A stretch of 64,000 nt of DNA from Marinibaculum sp040216765 (GTDB taxonomy: Bacteria; Pseudomonadota; Alphaproteobacteria; Ferrovibrionales; Ferrovibrionaceae), in the NCBI GenBank assembly GCA_040216765.1, contig JAVJON010000008.1:62001-126000 (forward strand), read 5' to 3'. A program made the position numbers and the translations under genes. The notes beneath the pieces were generated by a model. It saw nothing but the letters and a program-made list of their open reading frames with translations. It was not told the origin of the DNA and ran no database searches. Every line of letters starts with the position of its first letter. Positions within the stretch are counted from its first letter, which is position 1. Positions 25,378 to 34,110 of the stretch are shown in pieces.

Positions 25378-26970
25378 ATGAACCGGGCCGCACCCGCCGC
25401 AGGCATGCCGGCGCCGACCGGCCGGCCCCTCTCCACCTCGGGGCCCCGCTCCACCTTTCGGCCGCTGACCATCGCCAGCGGCATCCATGCCGCCGCCGAC
25501 CGCACGCCGCGCAAGGCCGCGCTGCAGGAGGGCGCGCGCAGCCTCACCTACCGTCAGCTCTCGGACCGGATCCACCAGGTCGGGCAGGCGGCGCTCGCCG
25601 CGCCTGGGCTGCGGCCCGGCGACCGGGCGGCGATCGTCGCCGGCAACTGCCTGGAATATCCGGAGGTGGTGGCCGGCCTGTCGGCGATCGGCGTCGCCGT
25701 GGCGACCGTCAACCCGCGCCAGACGGCGGCCGAGATCGCCTATATCCTCGCCGATTGCGGCGCCCGGCTGGTGATCGCCGATGCCGCCCGGGCGGAGCTG
25801 CTCGCGGACCTGGACCTGCCGGACGTCGACCTGCGGCTGACCCTGGGCGGCGACTACGATGCCTGGCGGCAGCGGGCCGCCGTGACGGACCCCGGCATCG
25901 TCGTGGAGGAATGGGATGCCTTCGCGATCCCCTATACCTCCGGCACCACGGGCAAGCCCAAGGGTGTGGTCCTGTCGCACCGCTCGCGGGTGATGTCCTT
26001 TTTCGCGATGGCCGTGGAATATGGCTGCTACGGCCCCGACGATCGCTACCTGGCATTGGCGCCGCTGTTCCATGGCGCCGGCTTTGCCTTCGCCTTCTCG
26101 TCCCTGTTCTTCGGCGGTTTCTGCGAGGTCCTGCCGGCCTACGAGCCGGAGCTGGTGCTGCGCCGCATGGGAGAGAACGCGCTGGGCGGCACCTTCATGG
26201 TGCCCACCCATTTCCACGCGCTGTTCGCCCAGCCGCAGGCCCTGCTGGACCGCCATCGCGGCTTGCCGCTGAAGGCGATCGTGTCGAATGCCGCGCCCCT
26301 GCCGCAGCGGACCAAGGAGCTGATCGTCGACTATTTCGGCCCGGGCCTGCTGCACGAGACCTACGGCTCCACCGAGGCCGGCATCGTCACCAACCTGCGG
26401 CCCGCCGACCAGCTGCGCAAGCTGCAATGCGTCGGCCAGGCCTTCCCGCTGAACCGGATCCGGCTGCTGGACGATGACGGTGCCGAGGTCGCCCAGGGCG
26501 AAGTCGGGGAGCTGTTCTCCACCGCGCCGACCCTGTTCAACGGCTATTTCGGGATGGCGGAGGAAACCGCTGCCGCGTTCCGCGACGGCTGGTTCTCCGC
26601 CGGCGACATGGCGTGGATGGACGAGGAAGGCTACTTCTACCTGGTCGACCGCAAGAAGGACATGATCATCTCCGGCGGCGTGAACATCTACCCGCGCGAG
26701 ATCGAGGAGGTGCTGTTCCGCTGCCCCGGCCTGCGCGACGTCGCGGTGATCGGCCGGCCCGACGACTATTGGGGCGAGGCGGTGGCCGCCATCGTGGTCG
26801 CCGACCCGGCCGCGCCGGCCGCGGCCGAGGCGGTCCTGGCCTTTGCCGCGCAGCACCTGGCGCCGCACAAGCGGCCGAAGACCGTGGAGTTCATCGATGC
26901 CCTGCCGCGCAACGCCGCCGGCAAGGTTCTGAAGCGCGACCTGCGCACGGCGGCGCCGTCACAGGGCTGA
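25378..26970 (+). CDS. AMP-dependent acyl-CoA synthetase/ligase
   Basis: A 530-residue ANL-superfamily enzyme that activates a carboxylic acid to its CoA ester through an acyl-AMP. The phosphate loop YTSGTTGKPKG is at residues 186-196, followed by ETYGSTEAG, the hinge SGGVNIYPREIEEVL and the C-terminal PRNAAGKVLKRDLR with the catalytic Lys. The acid is unknown; by context it is the substrate or product of the amidohydrolase and hydrolase neighbours. N-terminal about 20 residues are Pro/Ala-rich, so the real start may lie later. 26 bases separate it from the amidohydrolase. Confidence 0.9.
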   Translation: MNRAAPAAGMPAPTGRPLSTSGPRSTFRPLTIASGIHAAADRTPRKAALQEGARSLTYRQLSDRIHQVGQAALAAPGLRPGDRAAIVAGNCLEYPEVVAGLSAIGVAVATVNPRQTAAEIAYILADCGARLVIADAARAELLADLDLPDVDLRLTLGGDYDAWRQRAAVTDPGIVVEEWDAFAIPYTSGTTGKPKGVVLSHRSRVMSFFAMAVEYGCYGPDDRYLALAPLFHGAGFAFAFSSLFFGGFCEVLPAYEPELVLRRMGENALGGTFMVPTHFHALFAQPQALLDRHRGLPLKAIVSNAAPLPQRTKELIVDYFGPGLLHETYGSTEAGIVTNLRPADQLRKLQCVGQAFPLNRIRLLDDDGAEVAQGEVGELFSTAPTLFNGYFGMAEETAAAFRDGWFSAGDMAWMDEEGYFYLVDRKKDMIISGGVNIYPREIEEVLFRCPGLRDVAVIGRPDDYWGEAVAAIVVADPAAPAAAEAVLAFAAQHLAPHKRPKTVEFIDALPRNAAGKVLKRDLRTAAPSQG

Positions 26971-27056
26971 GCGCGCGCCGGCGTTGTTCTGGGACAGGGA
27001 CCCGGCATGGGAAAAGGCCGGGCCTGCAGGGGTTCACCTTAACGGGAGACGGAGCG

Positions 27057-28088
27057 ATGACTTCCTTCACCACGACATTATTCCCGGCCATCCGCCGGAC
27101 CGCGCTTGCCCTCGGCCTCGCGGCGGCCCTTGGCTTCGGCCTTGCCGGCGCACCGGCGCAGGCCGAGGACACCGAGATGAACTTCATCCTGGACTGGGCG
27201 CCGCACGGCATGCATGCGCCGTTCTTCCTGGCGGCGGAGAAGGGCTGGTTCAAGGAGGCCGGCCTGGACGTCACCTTCCAGGACGGCCGCGGCTCGGCCA
27301 GCACGGTGAGCCTGGTCGGCGCCGGGCAGGGCGACCTGGGTCATGCCGGGCTCAACACCATGGCGATCGCCCGCACCAAGGGGCTGCCGGTGGTGGGCGT
27401 CGGCTCGATCCTGCGCAGGAACGAGGTCGGCATCCTGTTCGACCGCGGCAAGGGCTATGCGAAGCCGGAGGACTTCAAGGGCAAGGCGCTGATCTTCACC
27501 GCCGGGTCCACCGAGGCGCCGTTCATCGAGACCTTCCTGAAGGCCGGCGGCATGACCGACAGCGACGTGGAGCTGATGGCCGTCGACCCGGCGGCGAAGG
27601 TCTCCACCTATCTGAGCGGCAAGGGCGACGGGGTGATCACCCCGGTGCCGTTCATCATGGCGATCTCGGAGGGCAAGCGGAATTCCGATGCGGTCCTGTT
27701 CTCCGACTTCGGCATGCCGCTGCTGTCCTGGGGCATCATCGCGAACGAGGATTACCTGAAGGAGCATCCCGCGGCGGTGAAGGCGTTCATGGACGTGCTG
27801 GCGCGCAGCTGGGCCTATACCCTGGAAAGCGATGCGCATCTGACCGAGGCGGTCGAGGCGATCCAGAAGCAGCGCCCCGAGGCGAAGGTCTCGATGGATA
27901 TGGGCAAGGCGATCTTCAACGCCTACCGGCCCTATTTCTACTCCCCCTCCACCGAGGGCAAGCCGATGGGCACGATGACCAAGGCGGACTGGGACGATAC
28001 CATCGCCACCATGAAGACCCTGGGCCTGGTGCCGGCGGATGCGAAGGCCGAGGCGTTCTACAGCCTCGACTACCAGCCGCAGCCGTGA
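27057..28088 (+). CDS. ABC transporter substrate-binding protein, NMT1/THI5-like
   Basis: A 343-residue periplasmic binding protein with a signal peptide (residues 1 to about 36, ending in PAQAE; positively charged start and hydrophobic LALGLAAALGFGLAG). The mature part begins MNFILDWAPHGMHAPFFLAAEKGWFKEAGLDV, the hallmark of the NMT1/THI5 (SsuA/TauA/ThiY) group that binds pyrimidine, sulfonate or aromatic ligands. A GGGAGACGGAG ribosome site precedes it. The downstream ATPase overlaps the stop, and the permease follows, so this is a complete importer. Confidence 0.92.
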   Translation: MTSFTTTLFPAIRRTALALGLAAALGFGLAGAPAQAEDTEMNFILDWAPHGMHAPFFLAAEKGWFKEAGLDVTFQDGRGSASTVSLVGAGQGDLGHAGLNTMAIARTKGLPVVGVGSILRRNEVGILFDRGKGYAKPEDFKGKALIFTAGSTEAPFIETFLKAGGMTDSDVELMAVDPAAKVSTYLSGKGDGVITPVPFIMAISEGKRNSDAVLFSDFGMPLLSWGIIANEDYLKEHPAAVKAFMDVLARSWAYTLESDAHLTEAVEAIQKQRPEAKVSMDMGKAIFNAYRPYFYSPSTEGKPMGTMTKADWDDTIATMKTLGLVPADAKAEAFYSLDYQPQP

Positions 28089-28900
28089 CGGCAGCGACGG
28101 GCGCCGCCTCCGACGGGGCGGCGCCGACCCTGCGCCTGCGCGGCGTGGCCAAGGTCTTTGCCTCGGACCGCGGCGACGTGGCGGCCCTGCAGGACATCGA
28201 CCTGGATATCGCCCGCGGCGAGTTCGTCAGCATCGTCGGGCCGTCCGGCTGCGGCAAATCCACCCTGCTGAAATGCGTCGCGGGGCTGGAGGCGGTGACC
28301 GGCGGCAGCCTGACCCTGGACGGCGCGCCGATCGTGGCGCCGCCGCAGGACATCGGCATCGTCTTCCAGCGCGACGCCCTGCTGGACTGGCGCACGGTGC
28401 TGGACAATGTGCTGCTGCCGGTGGATTTCCGCCGCCTGTCCCGCGCCGACTGGCGGGCACGTGCGCATGGGTTGCTGGCGGATTTCGACCTCGACGGCTA
28501 TGCCGGCCGCTTCCCCTGGGAACTGTCGGGCGGCATGCGGCAGCGGGTGGCAATCTGCCGCGGCCTGCTGCTGGACCCGCAGCTCCTGCTGATGGACGAG
28601 CCGTTCGGCGCGCTGGACGCGATCACCCGGGACGAGCTGAACATGGAGCTGGAGCGGATCTGGGAGCGCACCCACAAGACCGTGCTGTTCATCACCCATT
28701 CCATCGCGGAATCGGTCTTCCTGTCCGACCGGGTGGTGGTGATGGCGCGCGCGCCCGGCCGGATCGCCGCGGTGATCGACATCGACCTGCCGCGCCCGCG
28801 CACCCTGCCGATGCGCGAGAGCGCCGAATTCGGTGCCCATGTCGGCCGCATCCGCGAGATCTTCGAGGGGCTGGGCATCATGCGCCGGACGCGGGGGTGA
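28085..28900 (+). CDS. ABC transporter ATP-binding protein (SsuB/TauB-like)
   Basis: A 271-residue ATPase starting at GTG 28085, overlapping the binding-protein stop by 4 bases. Walker A GPSGCGKST (residues 52-60), signature LSGGMRQ (147-153), Walker B LLLMDEPFGALD (167-178) and the switch His in ITHS are all intact. The aromatic/nitrate/sulfonate importer family is indicated by the FQRDALLDWRTVLDNVLLP segment. It works with the binding protein and the permease that follows an intergenic palindrome element. Confidence 0.93.
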   Translation: MTAATGAASDGAAPTLRLRGVAKVFASDRGDVAALQDIDLDIARGEFVSIVGPSGCGKSTLLKCVAGLEAVTGGSLTLDGAPIVAPPQDIGIVFQRDALLDWRTVLDNVLLPVDFRRLSRADWRARAHGLLADFDLDGYAGRFPWELSGGMRQRVAICRGLLLDPQLLLMDEPFGALDAITRDELNMELERIWERTHKTVLFITHSIAESVFLSDRVVVMARAPGRIAAVIDIDLPRPRTLPMRESAEFGAHVGRIREIFEGLGIMRRTRG

Positions 28901-28929
28901 GGCGGATGGGCGTCGTGTCGGCGAGACCT

Positions 28930-29026
28930 CGTCATCCTCGGCCCCCGAGCCGAGGATCCATTCCGCCCGCGGTGAGGCGCCTCGAAGCCGGCGGAATGGA
29001 TTCCAGCGTCAAGCCCTGGAATGACG
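28930..29026. repeat. Dispersed three-hairpin intergenic element, copy A
   Basis: Ends are inverted (CGTCAT ... ATGACG). Inside are three hairpins: CCTCGG/CCGAGG, a central 10-bp pair at 28958-28967 with 28990-28999, and TTCCAG/CTGGAA. Copy B lies at 58248-58341 with the same architecture. These are of the family whose translated text (VIPALSRDP-like, or ESIPP) recurs in alphaproteobacterial intergenic DNA. Here it interrupts the ABC operon between ATPase and permease. Confidence 0.8.
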
Positions 29027-29066
29027 CGGTTGTGGCGCGGCCGCGCCGGTTGTGGCAGGTCGCCCG

Positions 29067-29858
29067 ATGACCGCATTCTGGGGATCGCGGCAGGGCAGGC
29101 TCCTGTCGGTGCTGATCGTCATCCTGGGCATGCTGCTGTTCTGGGAAGGCGCGATCCATGTCTTCGACATCAAGCCCTTCCTGCTGCCCTCGCCGATCGC
29201 GGTGGTGGCGGAGCTGGCGGACAGCCCGGCCTGGTATGCCGCGCATGCCGGCCAGACCCTGCTGCAGACCTTCCTCGGCTTCGCCCTGGCGGTCGTGCTC
29301 GGCGTGCTGATGGCGGTCGGGATCGTCTATTCCCGCTGGGTGGAGCAGAGCCTCTACACCCTGCTGGTCGGGCTCAACTCGATCCCCAAGGTGGCCGTGG
29401 CGCCGCTGTTCATCGTCTGGCTGGGCACGGGGCTGGAGCCGAAGGTGGCGATCGCCTTCCTGATCGCGGTCTTCCCGATCGTGATCGACACGGTGCTGGG
29501 CCTGCGCTCGGTGGATCCCGACCTGCTGGACCTGGCGCGCTCGCTGCGTGGCAGCCGCCTGCAGGTGCTGCGCATGGTGCGCTTTCCGAACGCGCTGCCC
29601 AGCCTGTTCGCCGGCATGAAGGTCGGCATCTCCTTCGCCTTCATCGGGGCGATCGTGGGGGAATTCGTCGCCTCCTCCTCCGGCCTGGGCTATGTGATCC
29701 TGTCCAGCCAGGCGACCTTCGACACCACCCGCATGTTCGCGGCGATCTTCCTTCTCGCGGTGATCGGCACCATCCTGTTCTACGTTGTCGAACTGGCGGA
29801 GAAGGCGTTCATTCCCTGGCATGTCTCCCGCCGCAAGGAAGGGCTTGTCCAGCCATGA
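29067..29858 (+). CDS. ABC transporter permease (SsuC/TauC-like)
   Basis: A 263-residue inner-membrane protein with about six membrane segments. ATG 29067 is chosen; GTG 29052 lies just upstream. The EAA loop is visible (SLRGSRLQVLRMVRFPNALPSLFAGMKVGISFAFIGAIVGEF), which docks on the ATPase. It matches permeases for nitrate, sulfonate or taurine, and completes the NMT1-type importer. The gap between ATPase and permease holds a palindromic repeat element. Confidence 0.9.
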   Translation: MTAFWGSRQGRLLSVLIVILGMLLFWEGAIHVFDIKPFLLPSPIAVVAELADSPAWYAAHAGQTLLQTFLGFALAVVLGVLMAVGIVYSRWVEQSLYTLLVGLNSIPKVAVAPLFIVWLGTGLEPKVAIAFLIAVFPIVIDTVLGLRSVDPDLLDLARSLRGSRLQVLRMVRFPNALPSLFAGMKVGISFAFIGAIVGEFVASSSGLGYVILSSQATFDTTRMFAAIFLLAVIGTILFYVVELAEKAFIPWHVSRRKEGLVQP

Positions 29859-29871
29859 CCGCGACCCAGCC

Positions 29872-31560
29872 ATGACCGCGACATTGCGGCGCCACATGGT
29901 GCATCTGGCCGATGGCCGCGCCGTCCACCTGCGCAGCGGCGGCAGCGGCCCGCCGGTGCTGCTCTGCCATGAATCGCCGCGCTCCTCGGTGGCGCTGGAG
30001 GCGCTGGCGGGACATCTCGTTGACAGGTTCACCGTGCTGGCCGTCGACACGGCGGGCTATGGCCTGTCCGACCCGCTGCCGCTCGCCCGGCCGGAGATCG
30101 CCGACTATGCCGACGGGCTGGTCGGCCTGCTCGACGCGCTGGGGCTGCAGCGGTTACCGGTCTACGGCACCCATACCGGCGCCAGCATCGCGGTGGAACT
30201 GGCGCGCCGCCATCCGGACCGGGTCGCCTCCGCCGTGCTGGACGGCTATCCGGTCTTTACCGCGGCGGAGCGTGCCGGGCTCCTGGACAGCTACCTGCCG
30301 CCGTTCCGGCCCGACCGGCATGGCGGCCATGTCGCCTGGCTCTGGGCGCGGGTGCGCGACCAGTTCACGGTGTTTCCGTGGAACCTCTGGGGCGCGGCGG
30401 CGCGGCTGCCGCGCGACCCGCCGCCGCTGGCGCTGCACGACCAGGTCGCGGCCGACATCCTGCGCGCCGGGGACGGCTACCGTACCGGCTATGCCGCCGC
30501 CTTCCGGCACCATGGCGCGGCCCCGGTGCCGCACCTGACGGTGCCCACCATCTTCGCGGCACGCCAGGACGACCTGCTGTTCGACCAGCTGGACCGCCTG
30601 CCGGACCTGCCGCCGGGCTGCGCGATCCTGCGCCTGGGGGCCGACCGCCCGGCCTGGGGCGCGGCGCTCGCGACCGCCCTGGCGGGCACCACCGGCGACG
30701 GCACCGGCCCCGCCCTGGGCGCGGACCCGGCGGCGCTCGCCACCGGCCCGCTGCGCCGCCACGTCCTGGCGCCGGCCGGCGGCGACCTGATGCTGCATGC
30801 CGGGGGCCCCGAAGACCCCGCCGGCACCCTGCTGTTCCTGCACGACCTGCCCGGCGCCGGGCGCGACTGGCTGCCGGTCCTGCAGGCGCTGCTGCCGCGC
30901 TACCGGGTGCTGGCGCCCGACCTGCCCGGCTGCGCCGACAGCGCAGCGGCGGCGGGCGGCGAGCCACGCGCCGCCGCCGCCGCGACCCTGGCGGCGCTGC
31001 TGCAGGCGGTGCCGGCGGCCGGCCCGCTGACCGTCATCGCCCGCGGCCTGGCGGCACCGCTGGCACTGGCGCTGGCCGACGCGCTGCCCGACCGGCCGGG
31101 GCTGCTGCTCTGCGACCCCGCGCCGGCGACCGGGGCGGAGGCTGAGCGCTTCGCCGGCTACCTGCCGGACTTGGCGCCGCGCTGGGATGGCGGGCATATG
31201 ACGGCCGCCTGGATGATGCTGCGCGACGGCCTGCTCTACCGCCCCTGGTGCGACCGGCGGCGGCATGCCGCCCGGTTCCTGGGCGACGAGCTGGATACCG
31301 GCGGCCTGCACGACCGCTTCGTCGACCTGATGCAGCAGCCGCTCGGCTGGCAGGGCCTGGCGCGGGCGGCCTGCGGCCAGCCTTTGGCCCATGCCACCGG
31401 CCATGCCGGGGTCCGGGTCCTGCTGGGGGTGGACCTGCCGGCCGCCGCCGGCATGCGCGAGGCGCTGCGCTCCGCCGGCTGCGATGTGGAGCTGGCCGAC
31501 CCGATGGCCTGGGGCGATGCGATCGCGGCGGCGCTGGCGGACGGGGCCGCACCGTCGTGA
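29872..31560 (+). CDS. Tandem alpha/beta-hydrolase fold protein
   Basis: A 562-residue protein carrying two alpha/beta-hydrolase domains in a row. Domain 1 (about 8-270) has the oxyanion-hole motif LLCHESPRSS and the nucleophile elbow GTHTG (residues 99-103), where Ser is replaced by Thr. Domain 2 (about 295-560) has LFLHDLPGAGRDW at 321-333 but its elbow reads VIARGLA (388-394) with no Ser, Cys or Asp, so it is likely inactive or structural. ATG 29872 is used; the gene starts 13 bases after the permease stop. It may act on the imported substrate. Confidence 0.8.
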   Translation: MTATLRRHMVHLADGRAVHLRSGGSGPPVLLCHESPRSSVALEALAGHLVDRFTVLAVDTAGYGLSDPLPLARPEIADYADGLVGLLDALGLQRLPVYGTHTGASIAVELARRHPDRVASAVLDGYPVFTAAERAGLLDSYLPPFRPDRHGGHVAWLWARVRDQFTVFPWNLWGAAARLPRDPPPLALHDQVAADILRAGDGYRTGYAAAFRHHGAAPVPHLTVPTIFAARQDDLLFDQLDRLPDLPPGCAILRLGADRPAWGAALATALAGTTGDGTGPALGADPAALATGPLRRHVLAPAGGDLMLHAGGPEDPAGTLLFLHDLPGAGRDWLPVLQALLPRYRVLAPDLPGCADSAAAAGGEPRAAAAATLAALLQAVPAAGPLTVIARGLAAPLALALADALPDRPGLLLCDPAPATGAEAERFAGYLPDLAPRWDGGHMTAAWMMLRDGLLYRPWCDRRRHAARFLGDELDTGGLHDRFVDLMQQPLGWQGLARAACGQPLAHATGHAGVRVLLGVDLPAAAGMREALRSAGCDVELADPMAWGDAIAAALADGAAPS

Positions 31561-33110
31561 CCGGCCGGGCGGCAGCGCTCTGCCGCGACCGCCTGGGCGC
31601 GGACCATGTCCGCAGCGACCCGGACAGCCTGGCCTTCTTCGGCCATGACATTGCCGGCCCGGCACCCGTGGCGCCGGCAGCCATCGCCCGGCCGCCGGAC
31701 CTGCCCGCCCTGCAGGCCCTGCTGGCCGCCCTTTACGCGGCGGATGTGCCGGTGCTGCCGCGCGGCGGCGGCCTGTCCTATTCCGGCGGCTACCTGCCGC
31801 CGGTGGCGGGCTGCGTGCTGCTGGACCTGGGGGCGCTGGACCGGGTGGTCGAGGTCGCGGCGGACGACCGTCGGGTGACCGTCCAGGCCGGCGCGACCTG
31901 GGGCGCATTGCACGACGCCCTGGCGGAAGCCGGCCTGCGCACGCCGTTCTTCGGGCCATTGTCCGGCCATGGCGCCACGGTCGGCGGCGCCCTGTCGCAG
32001 CGCGCGGCCTTCTTCGGTTCCGCCGCGCATGGCAGCTCCGACCGCAGTGTCCTGTCGCTGGAGGTGGTGCTGGCCGACGGCCGGCTGCTGCGCACCGGCA
32101 CCGCCGCCGCGGCGGACATGGCGCCTTTCGCCCGCCTGTTCGGCCCGGACCTGACCGGCCTGTTCCTGGGCGATTGCGGCGCCTTCGGCATCAAGACGGC
32201 GGCCAGCCTGCGGGCCCTGCCGGCACCGGCGGCGACCGGCTTCGCCAGCTTCGCCTTTGCCGATCACGCCGGCCTCGCCGCGGCGCAGGCGGCGCTGGCC
32301 GGCCTGCCGGGGCTGGCCGATTGCTACGGCTTCGACCCGGTGAGCCATGCCAACCTGGATCGCCAGGGCTTCTCGGCGCTCGAGGGCGCGGCCCTGATGC
32401 GCGAGGTGGGCCGGGCGGGCGGGCTGAAGGCGGCCTGGCGGATGGCCCGCGCCGGGCGCGCCTTCGTCCGCGACCTGGGCTGGTCGCTGCACCTGGTGTT
32501 CGACGCGGCAAGCGAGGCGGCGCTGCAGGCCGTTGCCGAACAGGCGGCAGAGGTCGCGACGGCCTCCGGCGGCCGGCCGGTGCCGGACACCATCCCGCGA
32601 GTGACCCGGGCGAAGCCGTTCCGCCCGGTGAAGGCCTTCCTCGGCCCCGATGGCGAGAACTGGCTGCCCCTGCACGGCCTGCTGCCGCTGTCGGCCTTGG
32701 CGCCGGCGCTGCAGGCCGTCATCGCCTTCCGCGGCGCGCGTGCCGCGCTGCTGGACAGCCACGGCATCCGCATCTCGCTGCTGACCGCCACGGTGGGCCA
32801 TGCCGTCCTGCTGGAGCCGCAGCTGTTCTGGCCGGATGCACTCAGCCCGTTCCATCGCGGCGCCGCACTGCCCGACCAGCTGGCCGCCCATGCGGGGAAC
32901 CCGGCCAACCCGGCGGCCCGCGCGGCGGCGCATGGGCTGCGCCGCGAGCTGATCGACCTGCTGGAGGGTTTCGGCGCCAGCCACCTGCAGCTCGGCCGCA
33001 GCTACCGCTATGCCGACCGCCTGGAGCCGGCCGCGCTGGCGCTGGCCCGCGCGGTGAAGGCGGCGCTGGACCCCAAGGGCCTGATGAACCCCGGCGTGCT
33101 GGGGCTGTAG
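31557..33110 (+). CDS. FAD-linked oxidase/dehydrogenase (VAO/PCMH-type)
   Basis: A 517-residue flavoprotein starting at GTG 31557, overlapping the hydrolase stop by 3 bases. The PCMH-type FAD-binding domain is in residues about 40-215: PVLPRGGGLSYSGGYLP, DRRVTVQAGATWGALHDAL and PLSGHGATVGGALSQRAAFFGS are the pyrophosphate and adenine-binding stretches. The C-terminus RSYRYADRLEP and LDPKGLMNPGVLGL match the glycolate/lactate-oxidase-like cap. A redox step in the operon is likely, with unknown substrate. Last gene of the IclR-linked block. Confidence 0.88.
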   Translation: MTGRAAALCRDRLGADHVRSDPDSLAFFGHDIAGPAPVAPAAIARPPDLPALQALLAALYAADVPVLPRGGGLSYSGGYLPPVAGCVLLDLGALDRVVEVAADDRRVTVQAGATWGALHDALAEAGLRTPFFGPLSGHGATVGGALSQRAAFFGSAAHGSSDRSVLSLEVVLADGRLLRTGTAAAADMAPFARLFGPDLTGLFLGDCGAFGIKTAASLRALPAPAATGFASFAFADHAGLAAAQAALAGLPGLADCYGFDPVSHANLDRQGFSALEGAALMREVGRAGGLKAAWRMARAGRAFVRDLGWSLHLVFDAASEAALQAVAEQAAEVATASGGRPVPDTIPRVTRAKPFRPVKAFLGPDGENWLPLHGLLPLSALAPALQAVIAFRGARAALLDSHGIRISLLTATVGHAVLLEPQLFWPDALSPFHRGAALPDQLAAHAGNPANPAARAAAHGLRRELIDLLEGFGASHLQLGRSYRYADRLEPAALALARAVKAALDPKGLMNPGVLGL

Positions 33111-33120
33111 CGGCCCGCCG

Positions 33121-33326
33121 CTACGCGTCGTCCAGCCAGGGCGCGACGATCTTCCGGGTCTCGGCGCCGGGCATCGCCGGCACGATCTCGATCTCCGCCC
33201 CCAGCCCGCGCCAGTGCAGGACCCGGTCCTGGAACAGCCGCGCATCGTCGCAGTCCATCAGCTGGAAGCAGCGGCGAAATTCGCCTCCACCCAGCTGTCG
33301 ACATAGCGCAGGCCCTCCGGCGCCAT
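33121..33326 (-). pseudogene. Truncated, frameshifted DUF3303-like gene
   Basis: On the - strand two frames join into a DUF3303-type C-terminus. APEGLRYVDSWVEANF in one frame ends early, and RCFQLMDCDDARLFQD continues to ...KIVAPWLDDA in the next frame, so a single base is missing near 33270. The N-terminal part of the family is also absent: the text upstream of MAPEGL does not match. The remnant is therefore both 5' truncated and frameshifted, unless the base loss is a sequence error. It lies just left of a small conserved - strand gene. Confidence 0.65.
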
Positions 33327-33345
33327 GCGGCCGCCGCCAGTGCCC

Positions 33346-33672
33346 TCAGGCGCGGCCCGATTGCGGCCTGGTATGATCGGCCGTGGCGACCGCCTCCAAC
33401 GCGCCGCGCAGCAGGGCGGCGGACAGGGGGGCGACGACCTCCTGCGAGGCATGGATCATCCGCGCCCGCACGGCCATCGCCATCGCGAAGGCCTGAAGCA
33501 CGTCGCCGTTGCTGGTTTCGCCGACGATGCCGATATCCTTTTCCATGCAGTCCAGCAGGGCAGTGACCATCTGGCCGACCCGCACCGGGTCCGCGGTCTC
33601 GGGGTGCAGGGGAAACTGGATGTCGAAGATGTCGCCCGAGGCGGTGCGGGCGCGATAGGGGAGGCTGGCCAA
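33346..33672 (-). CDS. Conserved hypothetical protein
   Basis: A 108-residue protein. I chose TTG 33672, which has an AAGGA ribosome site 8 bases upstream; a GTG at 33729 is the alternative. The sequence (ASLPYRARTASGDIFDIQFPLHP, then VGQMVTALLDCMEKDIGIVGETSNGDVLQAFAMAMAVRARMIHA) is clearly protein-like and matches a small cytosolic protein family I have seen in alphaproteobacteria but cannot name. It is not a shadow of any neighbour because nothing else is coded here. It is oriented divergently from the RND operon. Confidence 0.65.
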   Translation of the reverse strand: MASLPYRARTASGDIFDIQFPLHPETADPVRVGQMVTALLDCMEKDIGIVGETSNGDVLQAFAMAMAVRARMIHASQEVVAPLSAALLRGALEAVATADHTRPQSGRA

Positions 33673-34110
33673 GGCCGGTTCCTTTCCGGTCGGGGGGACC
33701 TGTCGCTGCGCACCATGGCCGATCGTCACGACGGGGTGAAGACGGGGTGAAACCGGCCCCGTGCCGGCACCGCCCTCTGCCTGACGCTTGACCCGGTTGC
33801 ATTTGTGCACAAGCTTGCAGCGGCGAGACAGGGCGGGTTGCCGGGGACGGGACGAAAGCCCTGCGATCCTGCCCGGGGAGGGCGTCACAGGCATAGGGGT
33901 CGTCGATGAACTGCGCGCGAGGGACCGGAGGGCCGGTTGCCGGCAGCGGCCCTGGAGTCCCCCGCACCTGTCGGCATGGTGTACCCTTGCATGAAATCCG
34001 GCGATGATCCGCCAAAAAGCTGGTTTCCTCTTGAAGCCCTTCTGCCCGCTTCGACCGGCCTGCGCCTTCGGCCGGGTCGGCAGGTGCCGGGCCGCGTCCA
34101 GGAATGTCCG
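33673..34110. promoter_or_regulatory. Divergent intergenic region with palindrome ahead of RND pump
   Basis: No gene is seen. It holds a perfect 10-bp palindrome TTGTGCACAA at 33803-33812 flanked by direct TTGCA repeats (33797-33801 and 33815-33819), a plausible TetR- or MarR-type operator for the efflux operon. The A+T content rises locally. No regulator gene lies next to the pump, so the cognate factor is probably elsewhere. Confidence 0.45.
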
